From Emiliania huxleyi CCMP1516 (Eukaryota; Haptophyta; Isochrysidales; Noelaerhabdaceae), in contig NW_005195301.1 of the NCBI RefSeq assembly GCF_000372725.1, positions 815,381-879,380 of the forward strand: 64,000 nt of DNA, read 5' to 3'. Below, one piece after another: positions 1 to 11,800 of this stretch. The notes under the pieces are model-generated. The model searched no databases and was not told the DNA's origin. It was given only the letters and a program-made list of their open reading frames with translations. Numbering within the stretch: the first letter of the stretch is position 1; every line of letters starts with the position of its first letter. The position numbers were made by a program, and so were the translations under genes.

Positions 1-53
1 ATCCCTCCCCATCCCTCCCCATCCCTCCCCATCTCTCCCCGCATCTCCCCCAG

Positions 54-158
54 GCGCACCTCTCCCTCCTCCGCGTGAGCGGCGAGGTCGAGTGGGCGGA
101 GGTGCAATGGGCGACCATCCACACACTGCAGGCCCTGCAGTTTGTGCCGCTAGACCTG

Positions 159-239
<81 letters not shown>

Positions 240-1434
240 TGCTGTGGCAGCGGTGGCAGCGGTGAGGGCGGCGGCGGCGGCGAAGGCGGCGGTAGAGACG
301 ACGGCGACCTTGTGGTGTGCGCCTGCTACGGCGCGAAGGTGGCGGCGCTGCGCCTGTCCGACGGCGTGTCACCCGTAGAAGAGGAGGCCGCATTCTCCCC
401 ATATCTCCCCATATCTCCCCATATCTCGTGCCTAGAAGAGGAGGCCGCATTCTCCCCATATCTCCCCATATCTCCCCATATCTCGTGCCTAGAAGAGGAG
501 GTCGCATTCTCCCCATATCTCCCCATATCTCCCCATATCTCCCCATATCTCCCCATATCTCCCCATGTCTCCCCATATCTCCCCATATCTCCCCATATCT
601 CGTGCCTAGAAAGAGGAGGTCGCATTATCCCCATATCTCCCCATATCTCCCCATATCTCCCCATATCTCCCCACATCTCCCCATATCTCGTGCCTAGAAA
701 GAGGAGGCCGCATTCTCCCCATATCTCCCCATATCTCCCCATATCTCTTCATATCTCCCCACATCTCGAGCCTAGAAGAGGAGGTCGCATTCATGTACTC
801 CAGCCAGCGCCCGAGAGGACACGCACTCCGCTGCAGTCGGCCGTACTCCAGTCGCAGTGCTGCAGTCGGCCGTACTCAGCCTCTGTCCTCGTAGCCCGTG
901 TACCCACGCGGCGCTCTTAACACACCTCACCGTACCGCCTTCCCGCCCCGAGGTTGGCGTACTCAGCACGTAGGCTGCCCATATCTCCCCATATCTCCCC
1001 ATATCTCCCGCCCCGAGGTTGGCGTATTCGGCACGTAGGCGCGCGCAGCTGCTACCGCACCGCCCACGGGGCTGAACCCACACCCAATCCGACCCTAGAT
1101 CATCCATTTGAGGTGTGGGCCACTCTAGGCCGCCGACACTGGCTCGGCACGATCGCGGGCCCAGCCTTTGCCTCGCCCCTCGCCGACATGCGCCGTCGGC
1201 GGCTCTACGTGGCCGGCCCTAGAAGCAGAATACGTCTTCTTGTGTCCCAACTAGCGCCCGAGAGGGCCACATATTCCGCTGTCCTCCTCTCCGTTGCATT
1301 CACGCGGTGCTCTGAAGACGCTGCACAAGACCGTCTTCCCGCCCCGAGGCTGGCGTACTCAGCAAGTAGGTGGCCGACCTCACCGGCGCGCTGCACTCCT
1401 TCGGCTTTGAAGACGCGCAGCGAGGCGACGGCGA

Positions 1435-1466
<32 letters not shown>

Positions 1467-2533
1467 GCGGCGGCGGCGGCGCGGCCTACGGCGGTTTTGC
1501 GTCTGCGTGGGTCTTTCACACCTCGGCGCGGCGCGGAGGCGAGCCCGGGAGCGAGCCGATCTTCTCGTCGCCGACGCTCGACGCGTCGTCTGGCGCCGTC
1601 TACTAGAAGCGCAAGACGTGTTCATGTCTCTCCCAACCAGCGCTCGGGAGGACACGGACTCAACTGTAGTCGGGGATACTCCGCTGCATTCATTCACTGT
1701 ATTCGGGCCGCTCGTCTTCACGCGGTGCTCTGAGTACGCTGCAGAACACCCGTCCTCCCGCCCTCGTGCCGGCGTACTCACACCGCAGGCACCGTCTACT
1801 TTGGGTGTGTGGACGGGCTGCTGTACGCCGTTGCGCCCGAGGGGGCGCCGCTCTGGACGTTTGATGCGGCAGGGCCCATCTTTTCTGCGCCGTGCGCCTT
1901 CACCGCGTCGCTGGGCGCGGGGCTGGAGCGGCGGCTGCTCGTCACTTCGCAGAGCGGGCGTTTGCTCTGCGTCGAGGCGGTTCACGGCGCGCTGCGATGG
2001 GAGCAGCCGGCTGAGGTGTGCACGGGAAGCAGGATACGTGTTTCTTGTGTCCCAACCAGCACTCGAGAGACACGCATCCGGGTGTCGTCCGCTGTGTTCA
2101 GCTGTATGCACTGTCTTCCTACCCGTTGTCCTCACGCGGTGCTCTGAGTACGCTGCACAGCACCGTACTCCCGCCCTCATGTCGGCGAATTCACCGGGTA
2201 GGTGCACGGCCACTCGGCGCCCGCCGTCGACCGAGCGAGCGCGCAGCACGGCGTCGTCGCCGCTGATGACGTGGCGGCGCGCGTCGCGGTCGTCGGTGGC
2301 GTCGACGGCCGCCTCCACGCCTTCGATTGCGCGTCGGGTGCGCCCCTCGGCACCACGCAGCTGCCGGGCGCCGTCTTCTCCTCCGCCGCCCTCTGCACCG
2401 GCCGCGTCGTGGTCGGCTGCCGAGACGACTTCCTCTATTGCCTCGCGCTGCGCGCGCAGCCGGCGGCGCAGCCGGCGGCGGCGGCGGCGGATCGGCCGAC
2501 GATGGTGCGTCGTCGTCCCGACGGCGGCGGAAG

Positions 2534-2564
<31 letters not shown>

Positions 2565-2651
2565 TCTCCGACATCGTCGGAGTCGGCGGCGGTCGACGAG
2601 CGGCGCGTGGCGCGGCGCATCATGGCGATGCGTGGCGCGGACCACCGGTAA
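54..2651 (+). CDS. PQQ-like beta-propeller protein, 3' part (gene enters from the left)
   Basis: Five exons with agreeing phases: 54-365, 1113-1208, 1370-1592, 1789-2015 and 2202-2651 (stop TAA). Spliced, they give repeated beta-propeller blades: RLYVADLTGALHSFG across the 1209-1369 intron, TVYFGCVDGLLYAV across 1593-1788, and GGVDGRLHAFDCASGAPL in the last exon. These match the G-x-hy-A-hy-D-x-x-x-G pattern of PQQ_2/quinoprotein propellers. That domain forms the C-terminus of AASDH-type acyl-CoA synthetases (ACSF4) and also occurs in free-standing proteins; no adenylation domain is visible, so the full architecture is unknown. Exon 1 holds a pure (GGC)n run (about 160-238) coding for roughly 27 glycines. 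The tail is Arg/Gly-rich and low complexity. Introns: 366-1112 (GT), 1209-1369 (GT), 1593-1788 (GC), 2016-2201 (GT). The last three are single members of introner family A. Confidence 0.75.
366..1112 (+). repeat. Composite intron: minisatellite plus family A element
   Basis: Intron of the beta-propeller gene. About 380-775 is a minisatellite built on the 10-mer CATATCTCCC, with a longer repeat containing CTAGAAGAGGAGG every 65-120 bp. About 773-1050 carries a family A element (CCAGCGCCCGAGAGG, then GAGGTTGGCGTACTCAGCAC), partly duplicated. The junctions are GTGTCACC at the donor and GTGTGGGC at the start of the next exon, so GTGT is repeated at both ends. Confidence 0.7.
1209..1369 (+). mobile_element. 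Introner family A, copy in beta-propeller intron (TSD GTGGCCG)
   Basis: 161-bp intron that is one element. It opens with GTGGCCGGCCCTAGAAGC and closes with CAGCAAGTAG, and the next exon resumes with GTGGCCGACC. The duplicated GTGGCCG supplies the 5' splice site. Family hallmarks, in order: CCTAGAAGC, CCCAACYAGCGCYCGAGAGG, TCACGCGGTGCTCTGA, CCCGCCCCGAGGYTGGCGTA, CTCAGCA-TAG. Removing it restores the propeller blade RLYVADLTG. Confidence 0.85.
1593..1788 (+). mobile_element. Introner family A, GC-AG copy (TSD GCRCCGTCTACT)
   Basis: 196-bp intron starting GCGCCGTCTACTAG and ending CACACCGCAG; the next exon starts GCACCGTCTACTTT. The 12-bp near-perfect duplication provides a GC donor. Splicing gives SSGTVYFGCVDG. 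Internal sequence matches the 1209 and 2016 copies. Confidence 0.85.
2016..2201 (+). mobile_element. Introner family A, copy in last propeller intron (TSD GTGCACGG)
   Basis: 186-bp intron beginning GTGTGCACGGGAAGC and ending TTCACCGGGTAG; the next exon begins GTGCACGGCCAC. Same internal blocks as the other family A copies. Exon junction reads PAE|VHGHSAP in phase 0. Confidence 0.8.
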
Positions 2652-2672
2652 GACGATCGGATGACGTGGATG

Positions 2673-2795
2673 TAAGGTAAGGTGAGGTAAGAGGTAAACG
2701 TCTCCACACACACAAAGTGGTGGGGCAAGGGGGGGCGACCCTCGCATCTCCACGCCCGGGACACGGGCAGGAGCCCCACGGGCACGGCATATCAG
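2673..2795 (-). repeat. Dispersed repeat E (TTACC-tail family), reverse copy
   Basis: Reads GGTAAGGTGAGGTAAG, then CTCCACACACACAAAGTGG, GGGGCAAGGGGGG and CAGGAGCCCCACGGGCA. This is the reverse complement of the copies at 37555-37976, 44875-45127 and 45385-45604. It lies just after the stop of the propeller gene. The 2800-3300 stretch that follows holds no gene I can support. Confidence 0.7.
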
Positions 2796-3318
2796 TTCAC
2801 AGAGTTCACAGACCTCGGTATTGTCTATGTAAAGGCTCTATAAAGCCGTATTGACAAGAACTCCGCTTGGCGCTGCGCGCTGGTCTATGAGAGTTGAGGT
2901 GCGGGAGCCCTGGAGTCGTGCGTGTGGAGAGGCCCTTGCCCCTGTGGGGCGTGGGTGCCGGGATGTGTCCATGCACATGTTGTGCATGTGCAGGTCACCT
3001 CGGGGCGGGGGGGAACTAACGTCTAACCACATCAAACTGGGCCTGTCTCTCTAGTGTCCTAGCTTGTGTGGGGGAGAGCTCTCGTCCTCCTCGAGGCGGC
3101 GCCCTGTCCGACGACGCGCCGGCGCCGCCTCAATACCTGCCGCCACCGCAGGTGCCGCCACCGCCGCGACGAAGATGTCGCCTGTTTAGCGACCGGGGTG
3201 GTGAGCGGCGACCAGGGTGATGAGCGGCGAAGGGGGACGAGGGGCACGGGAGTGGTGGGTGGGCGGGCGGAAGAATCCGGAAGAATCCACCTCCAGGGAG
3301 AGGGCGAGTGGGAAAGGT

Positions 3319-4444
3319 CTACGGTGGTCTCAGAGCACCGGTCAATGGACAGCACGAGTGTCCGCAGTACAGCTGCTGGTTGGCTCCGAGGCCGCTGATG
3401 ACCCAAAGGTCATCGGGCGGCTGCGGCGGGCAAGTGGTGTTTACGACGGCCGTCGTGTTGAGCCGCTCGGCCCACTCGCCCGTTGTCTCGAGCGGGTACC
3501 TATCGCGCAGAGGCGGTGCGGTGCGCGGAGGTCAAGAGCCGAGGCCGGGCCGCTCCGGCCGAGACGCACGCAGTGCGGTTGAAGTTGGAAGACGCGAACA
3601 TGGCATTCATGAACTCGACGTTGGAGACGTTCCAGGATGTCCTGGTTGAAGGGCGAGGCGAAGAACATCGAGGTCATGTCCCTGACCCTGACGTTGTGTA
3701 CGTCCCACGTGCTGATGTCCTGGTTGAAGGCGAAGGCGCCCGAGAACATGGCGGACGTGGTGCGCACGTTGGACATGTCCCACGTGCTGATGTCCTGGTT
3801 GAAGTCCGTCGCACCTGCGCTCGCGGGCTCGGGATTGGGTCAAGGGGTGCGCCGAAGGGGTAATGTCGCCGTTGAAGCTCTCGGCGCCGTAAAACATGGA
3901 CTCAAACGTTGTGGCGGCAGAGACGTCCCACGTGGAGATGTCGCCGTTGAAGGCCACCGCCTGTGCAAATATCTGCTTGAAGGTCTCGACGCTCGACGTG
4001 TCCCACCTGTGGTTTGGAAGAGGGGTGTGGATCGGGAGATACGGGCAGCCGTGGGGGGGAGGCGGTCCGTGCAGCGGGTCGGGTGAAGAGAGAGAAGAGG
4101 CGGAGGACGACAGCTCACGGCAAATCTTGATTGAAGGACACAGCGTCGTAAAACATGGACTCCATGTCGGTGACGGCGCCGGTGTCCCAGGTTGAGATGT
4201 CCTCGTTGAAGTACGAGATGTTGTGGAATAGACCCATCATGTCAGTGACTGCGCTCACGTCCCAGTCTCCGATCGGCGTGGCGCACGGGCCGGTTGCGGA
4301 GGGTGGGCCGGTGGTCGGCCCGCTTGTCGGGTAGCATTCGTCGACCGCATTCTTGAGCGCCGTATTCGACGTGAAGAAGGTGAGCGGCTGGTAGCCGCCA
4401 GGGTGCGACGCGAACGCCAGGGGTAGGCAGGCGAGCGCCAGCAT
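3319..4444 (-). CDS. BspA-type leucine-rich (DUF285) secreted surface protein
   Basis: Starts at the ATG at 4444 because it opens a clean signal peptide ([17 protein letters not shown]); a longer upstream reading frame exists but is Pro/Gly filler. The body is repeats of the DUF285 unit FN-x-D-I-S-x-W-D-V-S-x-V-x-x-M-x-x-M-F, for example [37 protein letters not shown] and [13 protein letters not shown]. These repeats occur in bacterial and microalgal surface proteins. Intron 4007-4118 is GT-AG and joins [16 protein letters not shown] second junction near 3830-3890 is uncertain (best guess a GC-AG intron). Near 3635 the frame jumps inside one repeat (about 5 bp short between GACATC and TGG). 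A ~80-bp intron near 3570-3500 leads to the tail [20 protein letters not shown] and stop TAG at 3319. Function: probably cell-surface binding; ligand unknown. Confidence 0.65.
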
Positions 4445-4461
4445 GCTCTGTATGTGTGAGA

Positions 4462-4562
4462 ACGACGGCGGGCGCCGCCCCCCCGGGGGGCCCGTTGGGG
4501 CCCCTCCAGGGGGCGACCCCTCCGGGGAGGCCGGCTTTCCCCGTGCCGGTTCTCCCCAACCA
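4462..4562. repeat. GC-rich palindrome cluster upstream of the DUF285 gene
   Basis: Successive short palindromes: GCCCCCCCGGGGGGC, then GGGGCCCCTCC, CCAGGGGG, ACCCCTCCGGGGAGG. They could fold into a chain of GC hairpins within 20-120 bp of the start codon. No coding support. Confidence 0.5.
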
Positions 4563-4564
4563 AC

Positions 4565-5280
4565 CCCAGGAACAGCTTTCCCGCTCGTGAGGCGCCACAG
4601 ATGCTTGTTCAAGAGTTCGTTGGAAACACCTGCGTGGGCGGCTTGGAACGCAGGGCCTGGAACGACTTTCTTGGCGCGTGCCAGATCCCGCTGCGACAGC
4701 GGTTCGGGGTCGGGCAGTAGCAAATTTGTCTCCTTCTCTTCCGTCCCGCTTGTCTTGATGGCGTAGGGGGTCTCTAGCCGCCTTCCTTGAGCCTGGACGA
4801 GGGCCACCGCGCCTGTGATCGAACGGGGTGGAAGCAGGTGAACGTTACTGCGATGTGACACGCCAAAGACAACAAGGGGGGGGGGGGGGGGCAGCCGCTG
4901 GTGGGTGGTTTCACCAATGACAGCAAGTGAGAGCAGCACCCACTTGATGACGCTGCGGCCAGAGGCGCCGACGTTTGTCTGTATCATCAACCTGGTAGAG
5001 CCAACGGCCTACCTATCGTGAGCAGAAGCTGGCCGCCGTGCACCGAAACGGCGTTCTTGGACGCTGCGCCGACGGCAGTTCGGGGCGCCCGAAGTGGCAG
5101 GGCTAAAAACCTCGAAATCTGCACCTTGGATGGCTGCGCTCCCTGTTTCGCAGCCATCCGTGCTAAGGATGGCTGGCACGCCTAGATCTCAGCCATGCAC
5201 TCCTGATATTGGCGCTGCTGTGAATTCACTTGGACCACCAAGAGCTGGCATACATACAGCTGGCTGGGTGGGGCTGCAGA
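4565..5280. other. Intergenic, no supported gene
   Basis: Contains a G17 homopolymer at about 4873-4890 and a GGATGGCTG motif near 5127-5170 that repeats twice. No reading frame with family support was found. Confidence 0.4.
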
Positions 5281-5282
5281 AG

Positions 5283-5468
5283 CAGCGCATCTCAGTCGTT
5301 CTTCACACGGCCATCGCAGAGCAGGTTGTGAATGAGCTTGCCAGCGGCGAGGGCGGTCGAGTGCACGGAGCTAAGTGCCTCGCCGTCCTCGCGGGAGTCG
5401 CTTAGGCGGCTCCACTGGTGTAGCTGTGTTAGTGCCAGCGCGCGCCATGTCCCGTGCCCAGTGTTGTG
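5283..5468 (-). repeat. Dispersed repeat B, reverse copy
   Basis: Reverse complement carries CAACACTGGGCACGGGAC, GCGCGCTGGCACTAACACAG, GGAGCCGCCTAAGCGACTCC, GGCGAGGCACTTAGCTCCGT and CAAGCTCATTCACAACCTGC. The same blocks recur in order at 34183-34350 and in part at 15128-15192, 23775-23815 and 63745-63850. Confidence 0.7.
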
Positions 5469-5499
5469 CGATGAGTTAGGTGGTCTCGGGGGACGAAGG

Positions 5500-5660
5500 G
5501 GTCACACCCGACGACCTCGGGAACTAGCCGGGGCAGTCGGAGAAGGGGCAACTCCGTGCACTGACGGTCGGCCGTCAGAAAACACGCCTGCGTGGATCGC
5601 GTCACACCAATCCTCGCTACCCAACGCGGCCAAAGGATATCCACCGTACTCCACCTCGCC
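5500..5660 (+). repeat. Dispersed repeat C, plus copy
   Basis: Shares GGGAACTAGCCGGGGCAGTC, GCACTGACGGTCGGCC, AAAACACGCCTGCGTGGATC and GCGGCCAAAGGATATCCACC with 47405-47551. Shorter copies at 19717-19785 and 36583-36640 keep only the 3' part (AATCCTCGCTACCCAACGCG to CTCGAGAACCTCGAG). Variable 5' truncation with a shared 3' end fits a LINE/SINE tail. Confidence 0.65.
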
Positions 5661-5807
5661 GGCTGGCCTGGGCGTGCAACTTGAGTCGGCCTCAGTGGCG
5701 CGATTTCTGCCACGAAAGACGCCTCGCCGGCGCTGCATCGGCACCCGAAAGGCCGAACCTCGAGAGGGGGGCTACCAGCACCGAAAAATTGCCCATTTTT
5801 TGACATC

Positions 5808-8800
5808 ATGGAGGACAACAAGCGCCGGGTCGGTCTCGACCCGAGCGTGGGGTACGTCACGCCGGTGGGCTCCGCACCCGGCGAGGGCCTCGTGCTGCGC
5901 AACAGCCTCTCGCCGCACGAGCTCGTTGCCAAGCCGATCGACGGCGAATACGCCAACGCGTACCAGCTCTTTACGCGCGGCGGCCTCCTCTTGCGGCCGA
6001 TGGAGCCGTGCTTTGGCAGCCGGGTGCGCGAAGACGGGCGCGTCGGGAGCTACGAGTGGCAGACGTACACGCAGGTGAGCGCGCGCGTCGACTCAGTCGC
6101 GGCGGCGCTGTGGCACTTGAGCTTGGTGCCTCGCGCCGGAGACGGGAAGCGCTTCCTCGGCTTCTTCCTCAAGAACTGCCGCGACTGGATGGTGTGCGCG
6201 CTCGCGGCGTACAAGACCAACGTGGTCGTCGTGCCGATGTACGACACGCTGGGACCCGAGACGGTGGGCTACATCCAGCGCCAGACGACGATGCCGACAG
6301 TGCTGTGCACCGCTACGGAGCTCAAGGCGCCGCAGCCTCTGTTCGAACCCGCACTCCCGCTGGTATGGCGAGATGAGCATGGACACGACTCGCGAGGAAC
6401 ACGGGACGGACTGCTGCTTGGCATCCCCTCCTCATCCCAAGCCTTCCCCTCTCTCCAAGGTTCTGCTCTCGGACGGCGCAACCGCCTTCGCCACCGTCCT
6501 CATCTCTGGTATGATTTTTAGAAGCTCTCTCTCCTTATCTCTGGCAGATCCGCCCCGCCGAGCTCACACGAGATCGCACACGAGAGTAGGCGAGATCACG
6601 CGAGATCACGCGAGAGTAGGCAGTCTGCCCGCCGAGCTCCGCCGCGCCGCGACGGCAAAGGGCCTGTCGGTCCTCACGCTCGGCGAGCTGGAAAGCGTGG
6701 GGCGCTCGCACCTCAGCCTGCTCGGAGCCCTAGAAGCGGAAGATCTCCCCACATCTCCCCCGTATCTCCCCATATCTCGGAGCCCCAGACGCGGAAGACG
6801 TGGTCTTGTCTCTCCCAACCAGCGCTCGGTAGGACACGGACTCCGCCGCATTCCGCCGTATCCACCGTCTACTAGAAGCGGAAGACGTGGTCTTGTCTCT
6901 CTCAACCAGCGCTCGGTAGGACACGGACTCGGCCGTATTCCGCTGCAGTCCGCTGGTACTCACCGTACTCCGGCCGCTCGTATTCACGCGCTGCTCTGAC
7001 TACGCCGCACAAGGCTCTCCTCCCGCGCCCTCATGCCGGCGGCTCCACGACGCAGGCTCGGAACGCTGGCGGAGCCGTCGCCAGCAGACCTCGCCTACCT
7101 CTGCTACACCTCTGGCACGACGGGCGACCCAAAGGGCGCCACGCTCACAGCACAGCCCCCGGCCCAGATCACATCGCACACGGGCAGTCGAGAGAACGGG
7201 CAGGCAGGCAGAGAGCGACTAGTCAGACAGGCAGACAGAGAGCGACTAGTCAGACAGGCAGGCAGAGAGCGACTAGTCAGGCAGGCAGGCAGAGAGCGAC
7301 TAGTCAGACAGGCAGACAGAGAGCGACTAGTCAGACAGGCAGGCAGAGAGCGACTAGTCAGACAGGCAGGCAGAGAGCGACTAGTCAGACAGGCAGGCAG
7401 AGAGCGACTAGTCAGACAGGCAGACAGAGAGCGACTAGTCAGACAGGCAGGCAGAGAGCGACTAGTCAGACAGGCAGGCAGAGAGCGACTAGTCAGACAG
7501 GCAGACAGAGAGCGACTAGTCAGACAGGCAGGCAGAGAGCGACTAGTCAGACAGGCAGGCAGAGAGCGACTAGTCAGACAGGCAGGCAGAGAGCGACTAG
7601 TCAGTCAGGCAGGCAGAGAGCGACTAGTCAGACAGGCAGGCAGAGAGCGACTAGTCAGACAGGCAGGCAGAGAGCGACTAGTCAGACAGGCAGGCAGAGA
7701 GCGACTAGTCAGACAGGCAGACAGAGAGCGACTAGTCAGACAGGCAGCGCCGAGTCCCACGGCACGGCCCACGGGTCAGGCGCCGTGCTGGCAGAGAGCG
7801 ACTAGTCAGGCAGCGGACCCACAGGAGCAGCACACGGCTTAGCTCGTCCAGATCTCGACACATCGCGTCTAAACCCTAGACCTAACTCGAGAGCACACCT
7901 AGCCGCGAACGCCGCCCGGCGCCTTCTTGCCGCCCCAAGACGCTGGGGTCACGGACTAGAGTCGAGCGCGTCGGAGAGGGCGGGCTCGACACCGAGTGCT
8001 TTGAACGTTGCGGCCAGGCGCCATGCTCACCCACGGCAACTTGCTCGCCGCCGTCGGCATGGCGTCGTACCCCTCGATCTCCGTCTTCAGCTACGACCCG
8101 GGCGGGCCTCAGGAGGCGCACACATCTCCCCAGATCTCCGCAGTATCTCCCCACATCTCGAACAGATCTCCCCCACATCTCCCCCCGTGAGGGGCACACA
8201 TCTCCCCAGACCTCCGCAGTATCTCCCCCCGTGAGGTGCACATCTCGAACAGATCTCCCCCACATCTCCCCCCGCGAGGTGCACATCTCCTACCTCCCGC
8301 TCGCGCACATCTTCGAGACGGTCGTGATGAACTTCTGCCTCTTCCGCGGTACGCGGCAACATGCACATGCACATGCACATGCACATGCACATGCACATGC
8401 ACATGCACATGCACATGGACATGGACATGGACATGGACATGGACATGGACATGGACATGGACATGGACATGGACATGGACATGGACATGGACATGGACAT
8501 GGACATGCACATCACATGCACATGCACATGCACATGACATGTACATGTGCCACACTACTCAGCCGCGTGTGGAGCAGTATGGAGTGTCATCGACTCACAA
8601 CGCTCACTCGCTCCAGAAGCGGACGGCTTCACACCGACGCCGCCGCTCCGCCGTGAAAGCACATCCCCGCCCTCTCGGCCGCCCCTCCCTCGACGGCTAA
8701 TCCTCACGCCCAGGCGCCGCCGTGGAAGAAAAGAATTCGGCGGCGGACGAACGCGGCGGTCGTCACGCTAGGCGCGGCCGTCGGCTTCTACCAGGGAGAC

Positions 8801-11800
8801 ACCCTCAAGATCGTCGACGACCTGCAAGCCCTGCGGCCGACGATCTTTGTCTCCGTCCCGCGGCTGTACAACCGCATCCACGACAAGATCGTCGGCGGCG
8901 CGAGGGCAAAGGGACCTAGAAGCGGAAGACGCGATTCCTGTCCGCCAACCAGCGCTCGGTAGGACACGCGTTCAACTGTACTCCGCCGCACCCCGCTGTA
9001 TTCACTGTACTCGTACCCCCTCGGCTTCACTTGCGGTGCTCTGAAGACGCTGCACAAGACCGTCCTCCCGCCCCGATGTCGGCGTACTCAGCACTGCAGG
9101 CCAAGGGCGGGCTGTTCACAGCTGGAGGTGTGAAGAGACGCTGCTCACAGCGAGTTGTAGGCCAAGGGCGGGCTTGCCGGCAAGCTTTTCTTCAAGGCGC
9201 TCGACGCGAAGCTGCAGCGGCTGCATGCGACCGGCTCGGGCGAGCACCGCCTCTACGACGCGCTCATCTTCTCAAAGGTTCTCCCCGTTTCTCCCCGTTT
9301 CTCCCCGCATCTGCCCGCGTATCTGCCCGTATCTGCCCGCGTATCGGCCCGTATCTCCCCGTATCTCCCCGTATCTCCCCGTATCTCCCCGTATCTCCCC
9401 CTATCTCCCCGTATCTCCCCGTATCTCCCCGCCTTCTCAAAGGTTCGGAGGCAGCTCGGGCTTGACCGATGCGCAAAGATGCTCTGCGGCTCCGCGCCGA
9501 TCGCCGCCGACGTCAAGGATTTTCTCCGCGTCGCGATCGGCGCGCCGCTCATCGAGGGGTACGGGCTGTGAGCGGCGTCTCTTCACACCTGCAGCTGTGG
9601 ACAGGCGCGCCGCTCATCGAGGGGTACGGGCTGTGAGCGGCGTCTCTTCACACCTGCAGCTGTGAACAGGCGCGCAGTTCATCGAGGGGTACGGGCTGTG
9701 AGCGGCGTCTCTTCACACCTGCAGCTGTGGACAGGCGCGCAGTTCATCGAGGGGTACGGGCTGTGAGCGGCGTCTCTTCACACCTGCAGCTGTGAACAGG
9801 CGCGCAGTTCATCGAGGGGTACGGGCTGTGAGCGGCGTCTCTTCACACCTGCAGCTGTGAACAGGCGCGCAGTTCATCGAGGGGTACGGGCTGTGAGCGG
9901 CGTCTCTTCACACCTGCAGCTGTGGACAGGCGCGCAGTTCATCGAGGGGTACGGGCTGTGAGCGGCGTCTCTTCACACCTGCAGCTGTGGACAGGCGCGC
10001 AGTTCATCGAGGGGTACGGGCTGTGAGCGGCGTCTCTTCACACCTGCAGCTGTGGACAGGCGCGCAGTTCATCGAGGGGTACGGGCTGTGAGCGGCGTCT
10101 CTTCACACCTGCAGCTGTGGACAGGCGCGCAGTTCATCGAGGGGTACGGGCTGTGAGCGGCGTCTCTTCACACCTGCAGCTGTGGACAGGCGCGCAGCTC
10201 ATCGAGGGGTACGGGCTGTGAGCGGCGTCTCTTCACACCTGCAGCTGTGAACAGGCGCGCAGTTCATCGAGGGGTACGGGCTGTGAGCGGCGTCTCTTCA
10301 CACCTGCAGCTGTGGACAGGCGCGCCGCTCATCGAGGGGTACGGGCTGTGAGCGGCGTCTCTTCACACCTGCAGCTGTGGACAGGCGCGCAGTTCATCGA
10401 GGGGTACGGGCTGTGAGCGGCGTCTCTTCACACCTGCAGCTGTGAACAGGCGCGCAGTTCATCGAGGGGTACGGGCTGTGAGCGGCGTCTCTTCACACCT
10501 GCAGCTGTGAACAGGCGCGCAGTTCATCGAGGGGTACGGGCTGTGAGCGGCGTCTCTTCACACCTGCAGCTGTGGACAGGCGCGCAGTTCATCGAGGGGT
10601 ACGGGCTGTGAGCGGCGTCTCTTCACACCTGCAGCTGTGGACAGGCGCGCAGTTCATCGAGGGGTACGGGCTGTGAGCGGCGTCTCTTCACACCTGCAGC
10701 TGTGAACAGGCGCGCAGTTCATCGAGGGGTACGGGCTGTGAGCGGCGTCTCTTCACACCTGCAGCTGTGGACAGGCGCGCAGTTCATCGAGGGGTACGGG
10801 CTGTGAGCGGCGTCTCTTCACACCTGCAGCTGTGGACAGGCGCGCAGTTCATCGAGGGGTACGGGCTGTGAGCGGCGTCTCTTCACACCTGCAGCTGTGG
10901 ACAGGCGCGCAGTTCATCGAGGGGTACGGGCTGTGAGCGGCGTCTCTCCACACCTGCAGCTGTGGACAGGCGCGCAGTTCATCGAGGGGTACGGGCTGTG
11001 AGCGGCGTCTCTTCACACCTGCAGCTGTGGACAGGCGCGCAGTTCATCGAGGGGTACGGGCTGTGAGCGGCGTCTCTTCACACCTGCAGCTGTGAACAGG
11101 CGCGCAGTTCATCGAGGGGTACGGGCTGTGAGCGGCGTCTCTTCACACCTGCAGCTGTGAACAGGCGCGCAGTTCATCGAGGGGTACGGGCTGTGAGCGG
11201 CGTCTCTTCACACCTGCAGCTGTGAACAGGCGCGCAGTTCATCGAGGGGTACGGGCTGTGAGCGGCGTCTCTTCACACCTGCAGCTGTGGACAGGCGCGC
11301 AGTTCATCGAGGGGTACGGGCTGTGAGCGGCGTCTCTTCACACCTGCAGCTGTGGACAGGCGCGCAGTTCATCGAGGGGTACGGGCTGTGAGCGGCGTCT
11401 CTTCACACCTGCAGCTGTGAACAGGCGCGCAGTTCATCGAGGGGTACGGGCTGTGAGCGGCGTCTCTTCACACCTGCAGCTGTGGACAGGCGCGCAGTTC
11501 ATCGAGGGGTACGGGCTGTGAGCGGCGTCTCTCCACACCTGCAGCTGTGGACAGGCGCGCAGTTCATCGAGGGGTACGGGCTGTGAGCGGCGTCTCTTCA
11601 CACCTGCAGCTGTGGACAGGCGCGCAGTTCATCGAGGGGTACGGGCTGTGAGCGGCGTCTCTTCACACCTGCAGCTGTGGACAGGCGCGCAGTTCATCGA
11701 GGGGTACGGGCTGTGAGCGGCGTCTCTTCACACCTGCAGCTGTGGACAGGCGCGCAGTTCATCGAGGGGTACGGGCTGTGAGCGGCGTCTCTTCACACCT

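Noticed and set aside
326-800. Reading frames of WGDMGRYGE or SPHISPYLP repeats on both strands
   Set aside because: They are translations of an intronic 10-bp minisatellite; the gene's phase requires this region to be spliced out.
1380-2753. 457-codon Arg/Ala-rich minus-strand frame
   Set aside because: Antisense of propeller exons and introners; composition driven by GC bias.
7190-7842. 269-codon frame of RERLVRQAG repeats as a repeat protein
   Set aside because: 27-bp minisatellite open in all frames; lies between the two halves of the P-loop codons, hence intron.
8087-8700. Met-Ser, His-Val or Thr-Trp repeat proteins
   Set aside because: Artefact of a CACATG/GACATG microsatellite inside an acyl-CoA synthetase intron.
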